From Ruminococcus_G sp050944435 (lineage in GTDB: Bacteria; Bacillota; Clostridia; Lachnospirales; Lachnospiraceae): 64,000 nt of DNA. The position numbers and the translations under genes were made by a program. Every line of letters begins with the position of its first letter. The stretch's first letter is position 1. The DNA is taken from the NCBI GenBank assembly GCA_050944435.1, contig JBMNRB010000004.1:101018-165017 (forward strand), read 5' to 3'. The notes under the pieces were generated by a model. That model saw only the letters and a program-made list of their open reading frames with translations, did no database searches and was not told the origin of the DNA. Below are positions 26,591 through 34,670 of this stretch, piece after piece.

Positions 26591-26619
26591 ATTGTAATCC
26601 ACTTTTGTGGATAAGTCAA
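26591..26619 (-). promoter_or_regulatory. Sigma-A promoter with palindromic operator for the choline-kinase fusion
   Basis: Minus-strand TTGACT (26619-26614), 17-base spacer, TACAAT (26596-26591). The spacer contains the perfect palindrome ATCCAC-TTTT-GTGGAT (26597-26612), so a protein bound there would block polymerase. The encoded protein carries an N-terminal winged helix, which makes it the natural candidate. A further GTTCA/TGAAC repeat lies around the start codon region (about 26565-26582). Confidence 0.65.
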
Positions 26620-26640
26620 GAAAAGGTACAAAATGAACAT

Positions 26641-27066
26641 TCATTTCGCACCTTTTCTAAAAATCCACCATTTACTGGCCACATAATTTACCACAATTAC
26701 CATTATATTGGAAGCCAGTTTCACCGGCATATCCTGCCACCCCAACCTGCTCACACACAGATACATTATCGCCAGATCCAGAATTCCGGTCCCCAGTCTG
26801 CAGAGAAAAAAAGAACACATTTCCCGAATCAGAAGTCTGCGCTGAAAGGACTTGCTGCCAAACACAAACAGCTTATTGGTAATATAAGCAAACAACACTG
26901 AAAAAAACCATGCAGCCGCCGTACTTTTTTCCGTTCCCATACGGAAGGAATATGCGCAAATATAATATACCAGCAGATTAACCAGCGTAGTACAAACTCC
27001 AAAAAAAGTATAACTGACGATGCTTCCATACTTCTGCCACAAGCATTTCCATCTTTCTTTCATCAT
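26641..27066 (-). CDS. GtrA-family membrane protein
   Basis: The 141-residue protein has four membrane helices and the GtrA pattern (SYTFFGVCTTLVNLLVYYI, then FAYITNKLFVFGSK and a C-terminal NYVASKWWIF). GtrA proteins are small partners that are thought to help flip polyprenyl-phosphate sugars. Two adjacent ATGs at 27066 and 27063 are possible; the second has better spacing to AAGGA. The longer frame upstream runs through a terminator and is not coding. No promoter of its own is obvious between the terminator and the start. Confidence 0.85.
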   Translation of the reverse strand: MMKERWKCLWQKYGSIVSYTFFGVCTTLVNLLVYYICAYSFRMGTEKSTAAAWFFSVLFAYITNKLFVFGSKSFQRRLLIREMCSFFLCRLGTGILDLAIMYLCVSRLGWQDMPVKLASNIMVIVVNYVASKWWIFRKGAK

Positions 27067-27096
27067 TCTTCCTTTTTCTCTTAGAGACTTTATTTC

Positions 27097-27131
27097 AAAA
27101 GAACGCTGCAAAGTATTTGCAGCGTTCTTTT
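27097..27131 (-). terminator. Rho-independent terminator of the L,D-transpeptidase gene
   Basis: A perfect 16-bp inverted repeat (27097-27112 and 27116-27131) with a 3-base loop; its outer arm is A on one side and T on the other, so it can act in both directions. It follows the transpeptidase stop (27174) on the minus strand. Confidence 0.85.
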
Positions 27132-27173
27132 CTTTGTACACCAATATATCTGCCGAATCTTTTCCGCTTTCTA

Positions 27174-29330
27174 TCAGATATTAGGGTCTGTGGGATCCCA
27201 ATTCTGACTTGCCGGAATCTTAATGGTTGCCGGCTTATCAAAGGGCTGGTACATATTGTCATTGATAACAACTTCCATGCCCAGCGGACAATTATCGTAA
27301 ATCCATTTTGCATCTCTCACACAGAGTCTTACACATCCATGAGAAGCCGGAGACCCCAATCTGTTGTACTCTGCTGCCGGCAGCGCATAGGGATTCGGCG
27401 CGCTTCCAGCCACTGAATGGAAAAGAATACCAGCCACAATTCTGGTACAGTACTGACCGTAAGACGGCCCCATCAGTGTTCCCCAACGAATTCGTTCAAT
27501 GGTATTAAAAGGATAGGTGTATGTACTCTTGGGGGTCGGTGTCGCCGGAAGACCTACAGAACAAGTCATAGCTTTCACCGGAATTCTCCATTTGCCTGAA
27601 GTATCCTTTGCATAGATGGTTACCACACAATTTACCCGATCAATTTCTGCGCGGTACTCATCTTGTTTTCCAATAATACTGGTTACATCCTGTACCAGCT
27701 TTCCGTCTGTTCCAAAGTACATCTGATAGGATGAGTACTGAGTGTAGACGTCATCGTCATTAACTTTTATATTCTGCCAGCCAGTTACCATAACGCCATC
27801 GTTCATATAGCTGAAATAGTACCAGTCATTCTTTATTTTCTGCCATCCCTGAACCATGGCTCCACTGCTGGTATTGAAGTAATACTTTTTCCCTGATATG
27901 GAAACCAGGCCTTTGAACATCTGTCCTTTTACTCCGTTTTCGCCCGTCTGCTTAAAGTAATACTTCTTGCCTCCGATTTCTGTCCATCCAAGATCCATGC
28001 TTCCAGTTACGCCGAATCCGCCTGACGTTTTCATATGATATCTTTTTCCATCCAGATTCAGCCAGCCTATTCTGCGGGCGCCTTTATTTCCATAGCTTCC
28101 CAGTTTATTGAAATAGAAGGTTTTTCCGCCGATCTGCTGCCAGCCGGTAAACATCTTGCCTCTTACTCCCGGATCGCCGGTTTTCTTAAAGTAATAAGTT
28201 TTCTCTTCAATTCTATACCAGCCGGTGTACATCTTGCCCGCATTACCGAAACCGCCTGCTTTCTGGAAATAGAAAATCTTTCCGCCGGTGGTAAGCCATC
28301 CGGTAAACCGCTGACCCTTCACTCCCGGATCGCCGGTTTTCTTAAAGTAAAATGTCTCTCCGTCAATATCCTGCCAGCCGGTCAGCATAGCCCCTCTTTC
28401 ACCTGGTTCTCCCTCCGGAGTGAAGTAATAAACCTTGTCCAGAATTTTGTACCAGCCGGTGTACATCTTACCGGCATTGCCTGCTTCTCCGCCTTTCTGG
28501 AAATAAAACATCTTTCCGCCGATAGTAATCCAGCCGGTATAACGCTGACCAAGAACGCCCGGCGCCCCCGTCTTTTTGAAATAGAAAGTCTTTCCGTCAA
28601 TATCCTGCCAGCCGGTCAGCATGGCTCCTTTTTCACCCAACTGTCCTTCCGGGGTAAAGTAATAAACCTTACCGGAAATTTTATACCAGCCGGTGTACAT
28701 TTTTCCCACATTTTCGGGAAGTCCGCCCATCTGGAAATAGAAATTCTTTCCACCGATCTGCTGCCAGCCGGTAGCTGCTGCGCCCTTTTCCCCCAGATTT
28801 CCTTCCGGATTCAGATAGAAAGTTTTCCCATCGATTTCCTGCCAGCCAGTCTGCAAAAATCCGCTTTCATTGAAGTAAAATTTCTTCCCGCCGATTTCCT
28901 GCCAGCCGGTAACTGCTTTTACTGCATTTTCTCCGTCTTTTACATAATACTGGATTCCTCCCGGCAGAGTTACCCAGCCCTCTGTCAGGCGGGCTTCCTG
29001 GGAATTTTCTACAGTTCCTTCCTGGGGCTGTTCTTCAGCCGGCGGAGTGAGAATCGCTTCCTCCTGATTATTTTCCTCTGGAGACTCATCTGATTCTGTG
29101 GTCTCTGATGTCTCTTCTTCCTGATCCTCCTCCTCTGCCGGGGGCGTCATCGTCGGGGTCACTTCCGGCGCCTCCGTCGGACTGGGATCTAAATTATCAT
29201 CAGTGGTTGTTTCCTGCTCCTGACTCTGTTCAATATCATTCGGTTCCGCCGAGGCTCCCCATACACTGGAGGTCAGCATCAAGCTCAAGCCGGCACTTAC
29301 CAGAAACATCCGCCATCTTCTATGTATCAT
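27174..29330 (-). CDS. Exported L,D-transpeptidase with about 17 choline-binding-like repeats
   Basis: The 718-residue protein has a signal peptide (about 1-25), a T/E/P-rich spacer (about 26-115), some 17 aromatic wall-binding repeats (about 117-570) and a YkuD catalytic domain with the active-site motif SHGCVRLCVRD near the end. YkuD enzymes form 3-3 crosslinks or attach proteins to peptidoglycan. Most of the repeats are 26 residues long (GWQxIxGKxFYF followed by GxxGxxGxxxT) rather than the usual 20. Repeats of this family bind choline residues in other bacteria, and choline genes lie next door, so binding to a phosphocholine-bearing polymer is a reasonable inference. AAGGAGG precedes the ATG. 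Confidence 0.9.
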   Translation of the reverse strand: MIHRRWRMFLVSAGLSLMLTSSVWGASAEPNDIEQSQEQETTTDDNLDPSPTEAPEVTPTMTPPAEEEDQEEETSETTESDESPEENNQEEAILTPPAEEQPQEGTVENSQEARLTEGWVTLPGGIQYYVKDGENAVKAVTGWQEIGGKKFYFNESGFLQTGWQEIDGKTFYLNPEGNLGEKGAAATGWQQIGGKNFYFQMGGLPENVGKMYTGWYKISGKVYYFTPEGQLGEKGAMLTGWQDIDGKTFYFKKTGAPGVLGQRYTGWITIGGKMFYFQKGGEAGNAGKMYTGWYKILDKVYYFTPEGEPGERGAMLTGWQDIDGETFYFKKTGDPGVKGQRFTGWLTTGGKIFYFQKAGGFGNAGKMYTGWYRIEEKTYYFKKTGDPGVRGKMFTGWQQIGGKTFYFNKLGSYGNKGARRIGWLNLDGKRYHMKTSGGFGVTGSMDLGWTEIGGKKYYFKQTGENGVKGQMFKGLVSISGKKYYFNTSSGAMVQGWQKIKNDWYYFSYMNDGVMVTGWQNIKVNDDDVYTQYSSYQMYFGTDGKLVQDVTSIIGKQDEYRAEIDRVNCVVTIYAKDTSGKWRIPVKAMTCSVGLPATPTPKSTYTYPFNTIERIRWGTLMGPSYGQYCTRIVAGILFHSVAGSAPNPYALPAAEYNRLGSPASHGCVRLCVRDAKWIYDNCPLGMEVVINDNMYQPFDKPATIKIPASQNWDPTDPNI
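27750..28960 (-). repeat. In-gene tandem repeats encoding wall-binding modules
   Basis: About 17 degenerate 60-78 base units inside the L,D-transpeptidase gene, with frequent recurring blocks such as cagccggt. Several pairs of units are nearly identical over 150 bases (compare about 28130-28240 with 28310-28390 and 28560-28640), so recombination could change their number in frame. Confidence 0.8.
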
Positions 29331-29370
29331 ACTTCTCTCCTCCTTAAAACTACATTGTTGACTACTTATA

Positions 29371-29399
29371 AATTTACATTAATTCGCAGCAAAAATCAA
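29371..29399 (-). promoter_or_regulatory. Sigma-A-type promoter of the L,D-transpeptidase gene
   Basis: Minus-strand TTGATT (29399-29394), 17-base spacer, TAAATT (29376-29371), about 40 bases before an AAGGAGGAGAG ribosome binding site. The gene is therefore probably a single-gene unit ending at the terminator near 27.1 kb. Confidence 0.6.
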
Positions 29400-29420
29400 C
29401 CTTAAGCTGCCAACTCTTTA

Positions 29421-30614
29421 TCATCCGCTTTTTGCTTTCAGTCTTTTTTTTAGCTTTTTTAGGACTTTTTTTATATATTTTATAATTTTTTCCCTTTTTC
29501 GTCTGTAATATGAAACAACTTCGTATCCGCAGTACTTCTGCATTACAAAGTCGAATCCCTTTTCCAGATAATCTTCCCAGAATTCATCATAGTTTTCCGG
29601 CCGTTTCGTAGGACGTTTCATATTGGTGTGACGATACGGATACCCGGTACATTCAATAACGTCCATAGACTCCGCCGCCTTTTTCCAAATCTGCAGCCCT
29701 TTATTTGTATTGACCATTACCAGGGATACCCCTTTATTGTCTTCCGCAAAGCCTGGTACGGCCTGTTCATGTCCCCAGAAATCAGCAATGGTTATATCCC
29801 CCACTCTGTTTCTGTTTGCATAGACGCACTCGAAACAGGAAGGCCTCGCCGCCGTATCCAAATAGAATACTTTTGTGTATAACCGGGAGGAAATGGCTTT
29901 TCCGTCCACGGTCACGGTTTCCCGGTGAGCTTTCCAGCCAAAGCGCACTTTATCCCGAAAATCCGCTCCCGTCACATGACCGCCTTCTTCCCGCTCTCTC
30001 ATATGCAGAAAATCTGCCCAGAACCGTGGAGACGGTACACCATGGCAAACCAGATCCATTGTCAGCAGATTATCGTACTCTTTCCCCAGAAATTTATGAA
30101 GGGCGCCGACCTGACATCCCACGCCGGAAAAAAGGACTTTTCTCCCTTCCTCCAGATCCTTTTTCACCTGCAGGAACACACCGTCCAAATCGCTCTGCAC
30201 ATATTTGGATCCGCGAAATTCATTCCGCTCTTCCTGGGTCTGAGCTCTTTTGTGCACCACTTTAAAGAATTTCAGTTTTTCATCGTATCCTGCTCCGTAC
30301 ACCACGCCGTTCTGCTGCAGAATTTGATCAGAGATCGCGGTAAACGCCCCGCCCGACCGGCTTTTCATCATGATTGTCCGATCTTTATGGCGGGCCGCAT
30401 ATCCGTAAACCGGTTCAAATTCCTTCCTTGTCGGATAACCGCTCTGGAACGCACACTTTTTTAAACACAGTCCGCAATCCACACATTTATCGCTATCAAT
30501 GTGGGGATACAGAAAACCATGTTTATCCTCTTCCATGGTAATCGCAGACTGGGGACAGACATGCTCACATGTTCTGCACCCGCAGCATTTGCCAGCTTCT
30601 TTTAAAAGCTCCAT
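29421..30614 (-). CDS. Coenzyme F420 hydrogenase/dehydrogenase beta-subunit-like Fe-S protein
   Basis: The 397-residue protein has two 4Fe-4S cluster motifs at the N-terminus (CCGCRTCEHVCP, residues 10-21, and CVDCGLCLKKC, about 43-53), followed by the FrhB-type flavin domain (KSRSGGAFTAIS, SGVGCQVGAL, DLVCHGVPSP, ITIADFWG). Such proteins in glycan loci are found next to polysaccharide pyruvyl-transferase-like genes, as here, 19 bases upstream. Their substrate is not established; a reductive step on a sugar or lipid carrier has been the usual guess. The C-terminal 30 residues are strongly basic and may touch the membrane. Confidence 0.85.
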   Translation of the reverse strand: MELLKEAGKCCGCRTCEHVCPQSAITMEEDKHGFLYPHIDSDKCVDCGLCLKKCAFQSGYPTRKEFEPVYGYAARHKDRTIMMKSRSGGAFTAISDQILQQNGVVYGAGYDEKLKFFKVVHKRAQTQEERNEFRGSKYVQSDLDGVFLQVKKDLEEGRKVLFSGVGCQVGALHKFLGKEYDNLLTMDLVCHGVPSPRFWADFLHMREREEGGHVTGADFRDKVRFGWKAHRETVTVDGKAISSRLYTKVFYLDTAARPSCFECVYANRNRVGDITIADFWGHEQAVPGFAEDNKGVSLVMVNTNKGLQIWKKAAESMDVIECTGYPYRHTNMKRPTKRPENYDEFWEDYLEKGFDFVMQKYCGYEVVSYYRRKREKIIKYIKKVLKKLKKRLKAKSG

Positions 30615-30633
30615 TGAAACCTCCCATTCCTTT

Positions 30634-31728
30634 TCACGCCGTCAACGCCTTCTTTAAAAATTCCAGCGAATAACCGCGGTATTTTTCAATCAGCTTCTGT
30701 GTTTTTCCTCTGTCTTTCATCAAAAATCGTCCAAAATCCGGCTTGGCTTCCCCTTCCGCCAGCAAATGGTCTTCCAGCTGAAGGAGCTTCAATAAATCTT
30801 TTGTTCTGCTTCCCGTATCCGAATGCAGCATGGCCATAAACGGTTTTTCATAAATAATGGAAAAAACAGTGCCATGAAAAGAATTTGTGATCACACATTC
30901 CGCCTCTTTCACATAATCCAGAAACTCATCCGGCGTCGTCACATAACAGGGATCCAGCTCATTCTGAAAATAACGGTCCGGACGCCGCTGGACAATGGGA
31001 AGTCCCAGCAATTTAGACATGTAATTGGCGAATTTAATGACTTCCGTATTCTTTTCCATCATGTACACAAGAATATATTTTTCCTTATGCCCAACCGGAG
31101 TTCTCAGCTTTTCATAATCCTCCTGATCCAGCAGCAGCGTGGGATCGACCACCGTCTCCACCGGAATATCCGTCAGCTCCTGAATCAGCGGCCTGGCGCT
31201 TTCTTCTCTTACTGACACATAAGAAAAATCCTTCAGCGCCCGCTCAAATTCTTTCTGGCAATCCGGCAGAAGATAATCCGTTCCCACACTGGCCGCATAG
31301 GATATTCTGCGAATTCCCTTATCCAGAAACTCCAGCATATACGCCGGATCATATCCCCCCGTATGCTGAGTATTCCATACCTGATCGCTCCCGACGATAC
31401 AGGCATCCAGCTGTATCCCGGCATTTTTCAGCTCTTCATAGGTATGATACTCTTTGGTCAGATTAAACGTTCTTTCAATGAAGGCATCATACTTTTTGCT
31501 TCTTTTTAAAGAGGGGCTTCTCTTCAATATCTTTCCCAGATGAACGATCTGCTTTTTCATTCCGCTGTATGAATGCAGGGGATGATATAACGCTTCAATA
31601 GCTTCCGGACGATAATTTACGATTACGGGATCTTCCCCTAAATCCCTGAGTTTTTTCTGCAAAGCCCAGGTTTGAAGACTGGCGCCGAAGTTATGTGCGC
31701 TGTGAAAGGTCACAATTCCAGTTTTCAC
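30634..31728 (-). CDS. Polysaccharide pyruvyl transferase family protein
   Basis: The 364-residue protein has the CsaB/WcaK-type features: FHSAHNFGASLQTWAL near the start, IVGSDQVWN in the middle and CVITNSFHGTVFSIIY near the end. The family adds a pyruvate ketal to sugars, or in related members has undefined roles. It overlaps the upstream GT2-TagF fusion by 4 bases (ATGA) and is followed by the Fe-S protein, so the three are co-translated. Whether pyruvate is really the group moved is not known for this subgroup. Confidence 0.85.
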   Translation of the reverse strand: MKTGIVTFHSAHNFGASLQTWALQKKLRDLGEDPVIVNYRPEAIEALYHPLHSYSGMKKQIVHLGKILKRSPSLKRSKKYDAFIERTFNLTKEYHTYEELKNAGIQLDACIVGSDQVWNTQHTGGYDPAYMLEFLDKGIRRISYAASVGTDYLLPDCQKEFERALKDFSYVSVREESARPLIQELTDIPVETVVDPTLLLDQEDYEKLRTPVGHKEKYILVYMMEKNTEVIKFANYMSKLLGLPIVQRRPDRYFQNELDPCYVTTPDEFLDYVKEAECVITNSFHGTVFSIIYEKPFMAMLHSDTGSRTKDLLKLLQLEDHLLAEGEAKPDFGRFLMKDRGKTQKLIEKYRGYSLEFLKKALTA

Positions 31729-34631
31729 TTGCCTACCTCCATTAATCCATGAATATTCATATTATCATGATCCATCACACAATAAGTAATCTTGTCTTTT
31801 GTCTTTCCATAAAGATTCGTTTCGATAAATTCTTTATTCACGCAGAAACAGTCAAAAGATATTTTCCCCTTGATCAGTTTTTTGATTTCAGAACGGTATC
31901 CCGGATTTCCTTCGTATTTCTTCTTGTCAAAATCCATCAGATTACATACTTTCGTTCCTTCCATGTAACTGAGCATTTTCATATTCATGCAGCTTCGGCC
32001 CCGGTAATATATAATTCTGTCGAATTTTACCTGTCCAAAAAATTTCTTTATTTCCCTGCGGCATAACCGCTCCATTTTTTTCTCAATCAGGCTTCCCGTC
32101 ATTCCCAATTTCAGGTACAGCCATCTGGCCAGATATTCTGTCAGCAGGCCGTCCAGCCCTTTATAAAGGGGAAAATATCCCACAGAAGACTCCAGGTTCT
32201 GCAGCAAAGCGGTATTCTTTTTCGCCAGATGCGCGCGGAATGCAAAATATACGTGATCCTCTCCGCCCGCCAGTTCATTTACATCCTTGATTATTTTGTC
32301 AAACTGTTTTGCCGCAGAAATGGTATCCCCGTAGACCAGAACCTTTCTGCCTTCTTTTCTTTGTACCTTCTCGCAAAAGGTACTTTCTTTTTTCTGCAGC
32401 AGAACGTCCATTACCTCCTGAGCCGTTTCCGCGGAATCGTGACTGCAGAACCGTTCCTGGAACAAGGGATAACCTCCATTAGGCTTGTCCAGTTCCTGAA
32501 TCAATTCCCCGACTGTATCTGCAACCGGAAATTCAATTTCATTCAGATCCAGATACATGCCTCTGTTTTTCAGGTACTCTTCCCGATCATACGTAAACAG
32601 CACAATCTTCTTTCCGGTCACCGCATAGTCAAACATAATGCTGGAATAATCCGTCACCAGCACATCTGCCGCATTGAGAAAATCATACGTCTCATAATCG
32701 CCGATAAAGGGACGAATATGGCGGAAAGAAGAATAATCCACGTCATTATTCACAAAGGGATGCAGCTTCACGAAAAATACCTGATCCTCCCGCAGACTGC
32801 TGTCAATCTCCGTAAGGTACTTGCAGATATCCTTCACCTGCTTATCAAATTCATTTTTGTGAAGCATTCCTCTCCAGGTGGGCATATAGGCAATAAGCTG
32901 CATGCCCTCCAGATTATTTTCTCTTCGTATCTTTTCAGCCATATCCCTGTTAAACAGCGCGCTGTTTCTGGGATATCCTGAAAGCATAACTTCCCCTGGA
33001 TAAATATTGCGCAGCATGTAATCATCCAGAAAAATATCCCTGGAAAATTCATTCTGATACAGGAGATAATCTGCAATCAGAAAGTTTCTCTGGACATTTC
33101 CAAGACCATATTCTCTTCCCGGAACAACTCTTCCCATGCCTTTTAGCGGAGTTCCATGCCAGGTGTTTAAATATGTCTGTTCTTCTTTTTTTATAAAATA
33201 CGTGGGAAAACTGGTGTCGGTAATCAAATATCCTGCTGAAGCAAGGGCCCTATAATATTCCTTTGTCCGAAGATATACCAGTTTAACCCGATCCAGATGG
33301 TAAAGCTCCGTCAGTTTCCGGAAACGCGGTTCCAATTTTTCCGTGACGGTCAGAAGCACCCGGTATCCGGCATATTCTTCCCCCTGAAGAACTCTGATAA
33401 GATTAAAAATATTCCCGGCAATATCTTCTCCATGTTTTGATTCCAGCAAAATCAGATTTTTATCTACCGGGTACCGCTCGTAAGCTTTGGTGTAAGCGTA
33501 GCTGACAGGCATCTTGAAAATATGTAAGAATTTGAATGCCTTTATCAGAACTTTCTTTTTGGACTTCTTTTTCAGCCCCTGGCGCAGTTTTTGAACCTTT
33601 GTCCGTACTCTGTCCGCCAGCCACCATACCTTTTGCGGCGTATAATGAAACAGGGTAACCGCTGCCGTCAGTTTTTTCCCTCTGCAGTATAAATTCAAAT
33701 GCTTTCGGATCGGCTGACCAAAAGAATATTTTATATAATGATTTTCCTTCCACCCCGGGAAATTCTCATTTAAAAACTTCTGCGTTTCTCTGATAATTTT
33801 CTTCTTTAACGCCAGGTTTTCTTTCCGGTCGTTAAACAGCGTCAAATACCGGAAGAAAAAATGCTTTGCGCAGAGAAATCCCAACTCGTCCTGATACAGT
33901 TGATCAAAACCTTTACTTCGCATAAACTCCATAATATTGTCAAAGGCTTTGACCACGTCCAGCGTCGCCTCCGAAAAAGAATTCAAAAATCCTCCCTGGG
34001 TCGTCCTCCGGTAACAGTACAAGGGATCTTTCACAGCACCGATATTTTTCGCCGTACATACCATTTTCAGCACATATGCCAAATCTTCAAAACGTATATT
34101 TTCCGGGAAACGAATCTGCAGAAATAATTCCCGTTTTACAAGTTTGTCCCAGGGAAACGGAGAAATCCAGCAAAGTTCAAAGGGCCGTTCCTGGATGGAA
34201 AAATTCTGGCTTGAAGTTGTCATCTCATAGAATCTTTCTTCCTGATTTCCGACTTTGCTTTCGTAAATATCCATCTTTCCGCATAATACCACATCGTTTT
34301 GGTCTTTTTTGGCCTTATTATACAGAATCTCGCACATATCGCTTTTAATATAGTCATCGCTGTCCACAAACAGCAGATATTCGCCCGAAGCATGATCAGC
34401 ACCATAATTTCTGGCATAGCTGACGCCATGGTTTTCTATGGAAAACACCTTGACCTTCTCCTTATACTGCTGTTCATACTCTTCCAATATAGCAAGACTG
34501 TTATCGGGACTTCCATCGTTAACCGCTATGATCTCAATATCATCCAGAGTCTGATTTACCAGGCTCTCCATACAATTACGTAAATAACGCTCCACATTAT
34601 AAACCGGAACAATAATACTCACTTTGCACAT
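31725..34631 (-). CDS. GT2 glycosyltransferase fused to CDP-glycerol glycerophosphotransferase
   Basis: The 968-residue fusion has an N-terminal GT2 domain (VSIIVPVYNVERYLRN, NDGSPDNS, VDSDDYI) through about residue 330, then a TagF/TagB-type domain (NTWHGTPLKGMGRV, IAYMPTWRG, LVTDYSSIMFDYAV) to about residue 760. A third segment of about 200 residues (LVYGDTISAAKQFDK onward) is unrecognised. One protein thus could add a sugar and a phosphoglycerol in succession. The GT2 part resembles those in capsule clusters. The ATG at 34631 is preferred to a GTG at 34640 because AGGGTG has better spacing. Confidence 0.88.
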   Translation of the reverse strand: MCKVSIIVPVYNVERYLRNCMESLVNQTLDDIEIIAVNDGSPDNSLAILEEYEQQYKEKVKVFSIENHGVSYARNYGADHASGEYLLFVDSDDYIKSDMCEILYNKAKKDQNDVVLCGKMDIYESKVGNQEERFYEMTTSSQNFSIQERPFELCWISPFPWDKLVKRELFLQIRFPENIRFEDLAYVLKMVCTAKNIGAVKDPLYCYRRTTQGGFLNSFSEATLDVVKAFDNIMEFMRSKGFDQLYQDELGFLCAKHFFFRYLTLFNDRKENLALKKKIIRETQKFLNENFPGWKENHYIKYSFGQPIRKHLNLYCRGKKLTAAVTLFHYTPQKVWWLADRVRTKVQKLRQGLKKKSKKKVLIKAFKFLHIFKMPVSYAYTKAYERYPVDKNLILLESKHGEDIAGNIFNLIRVLQGEEYAGYRVLLTVTEKLEPRFRKLTELYHLDRVKLVYLRTKEYYRALASAGYLITDTSFPTYFIKKEEQTYLNTWHGTPLKGMGRVVPGREYGLGNVQRNFLIADYLLYQNEFSRDIFLDDYMLRNIYPGEVMLSGYPRNSALFNRDMAEKIRRENNLEGMQLIAYMPTWRGMLHKNEFDKQVKDICKYLTEIDSSLREDQVFFVKLHPFVNNDVDYSSFRHIRPFIGDYETYDFLNAADVLVTDYSSIMFDYAVTGKKIVLFTYDREEYLKNRGMYLDLNEIEFPVADTVGELIQELDKPNGGYPLFQERFCSHDSAETAQEVMDVLLQKKESTFCEKVQRKEGRKVLVYGDTISAAKQFDKIIKDVNELAGGEDHVYFAFRAHLAKKNTALLQNLESSVGYFPLYKGLDGLLTEYLARWLYLKLGMTGSLIEKKMERLCRREIKKFFGQVKFDRIIYYRGRSCMNMKMLSYMEGTKVCNLMDFDKKKYEGNPGYRSEIKKLIKGKISFDCFCVNKEFIETNLYGKTKDKITYCVMDHDNMNIHGLMEVGK

Positions 34632-34670
34632 ATTATTCACCCTACTACTTTAGCATACCCTTTTCTTCGG

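Noticed and set aside
27750..28960. Regular repeats that could suggest a CRISPR array
   Set aside because: They are in-frame coding repeats of the wall-binding modules with no constant repeat or unique spacers.
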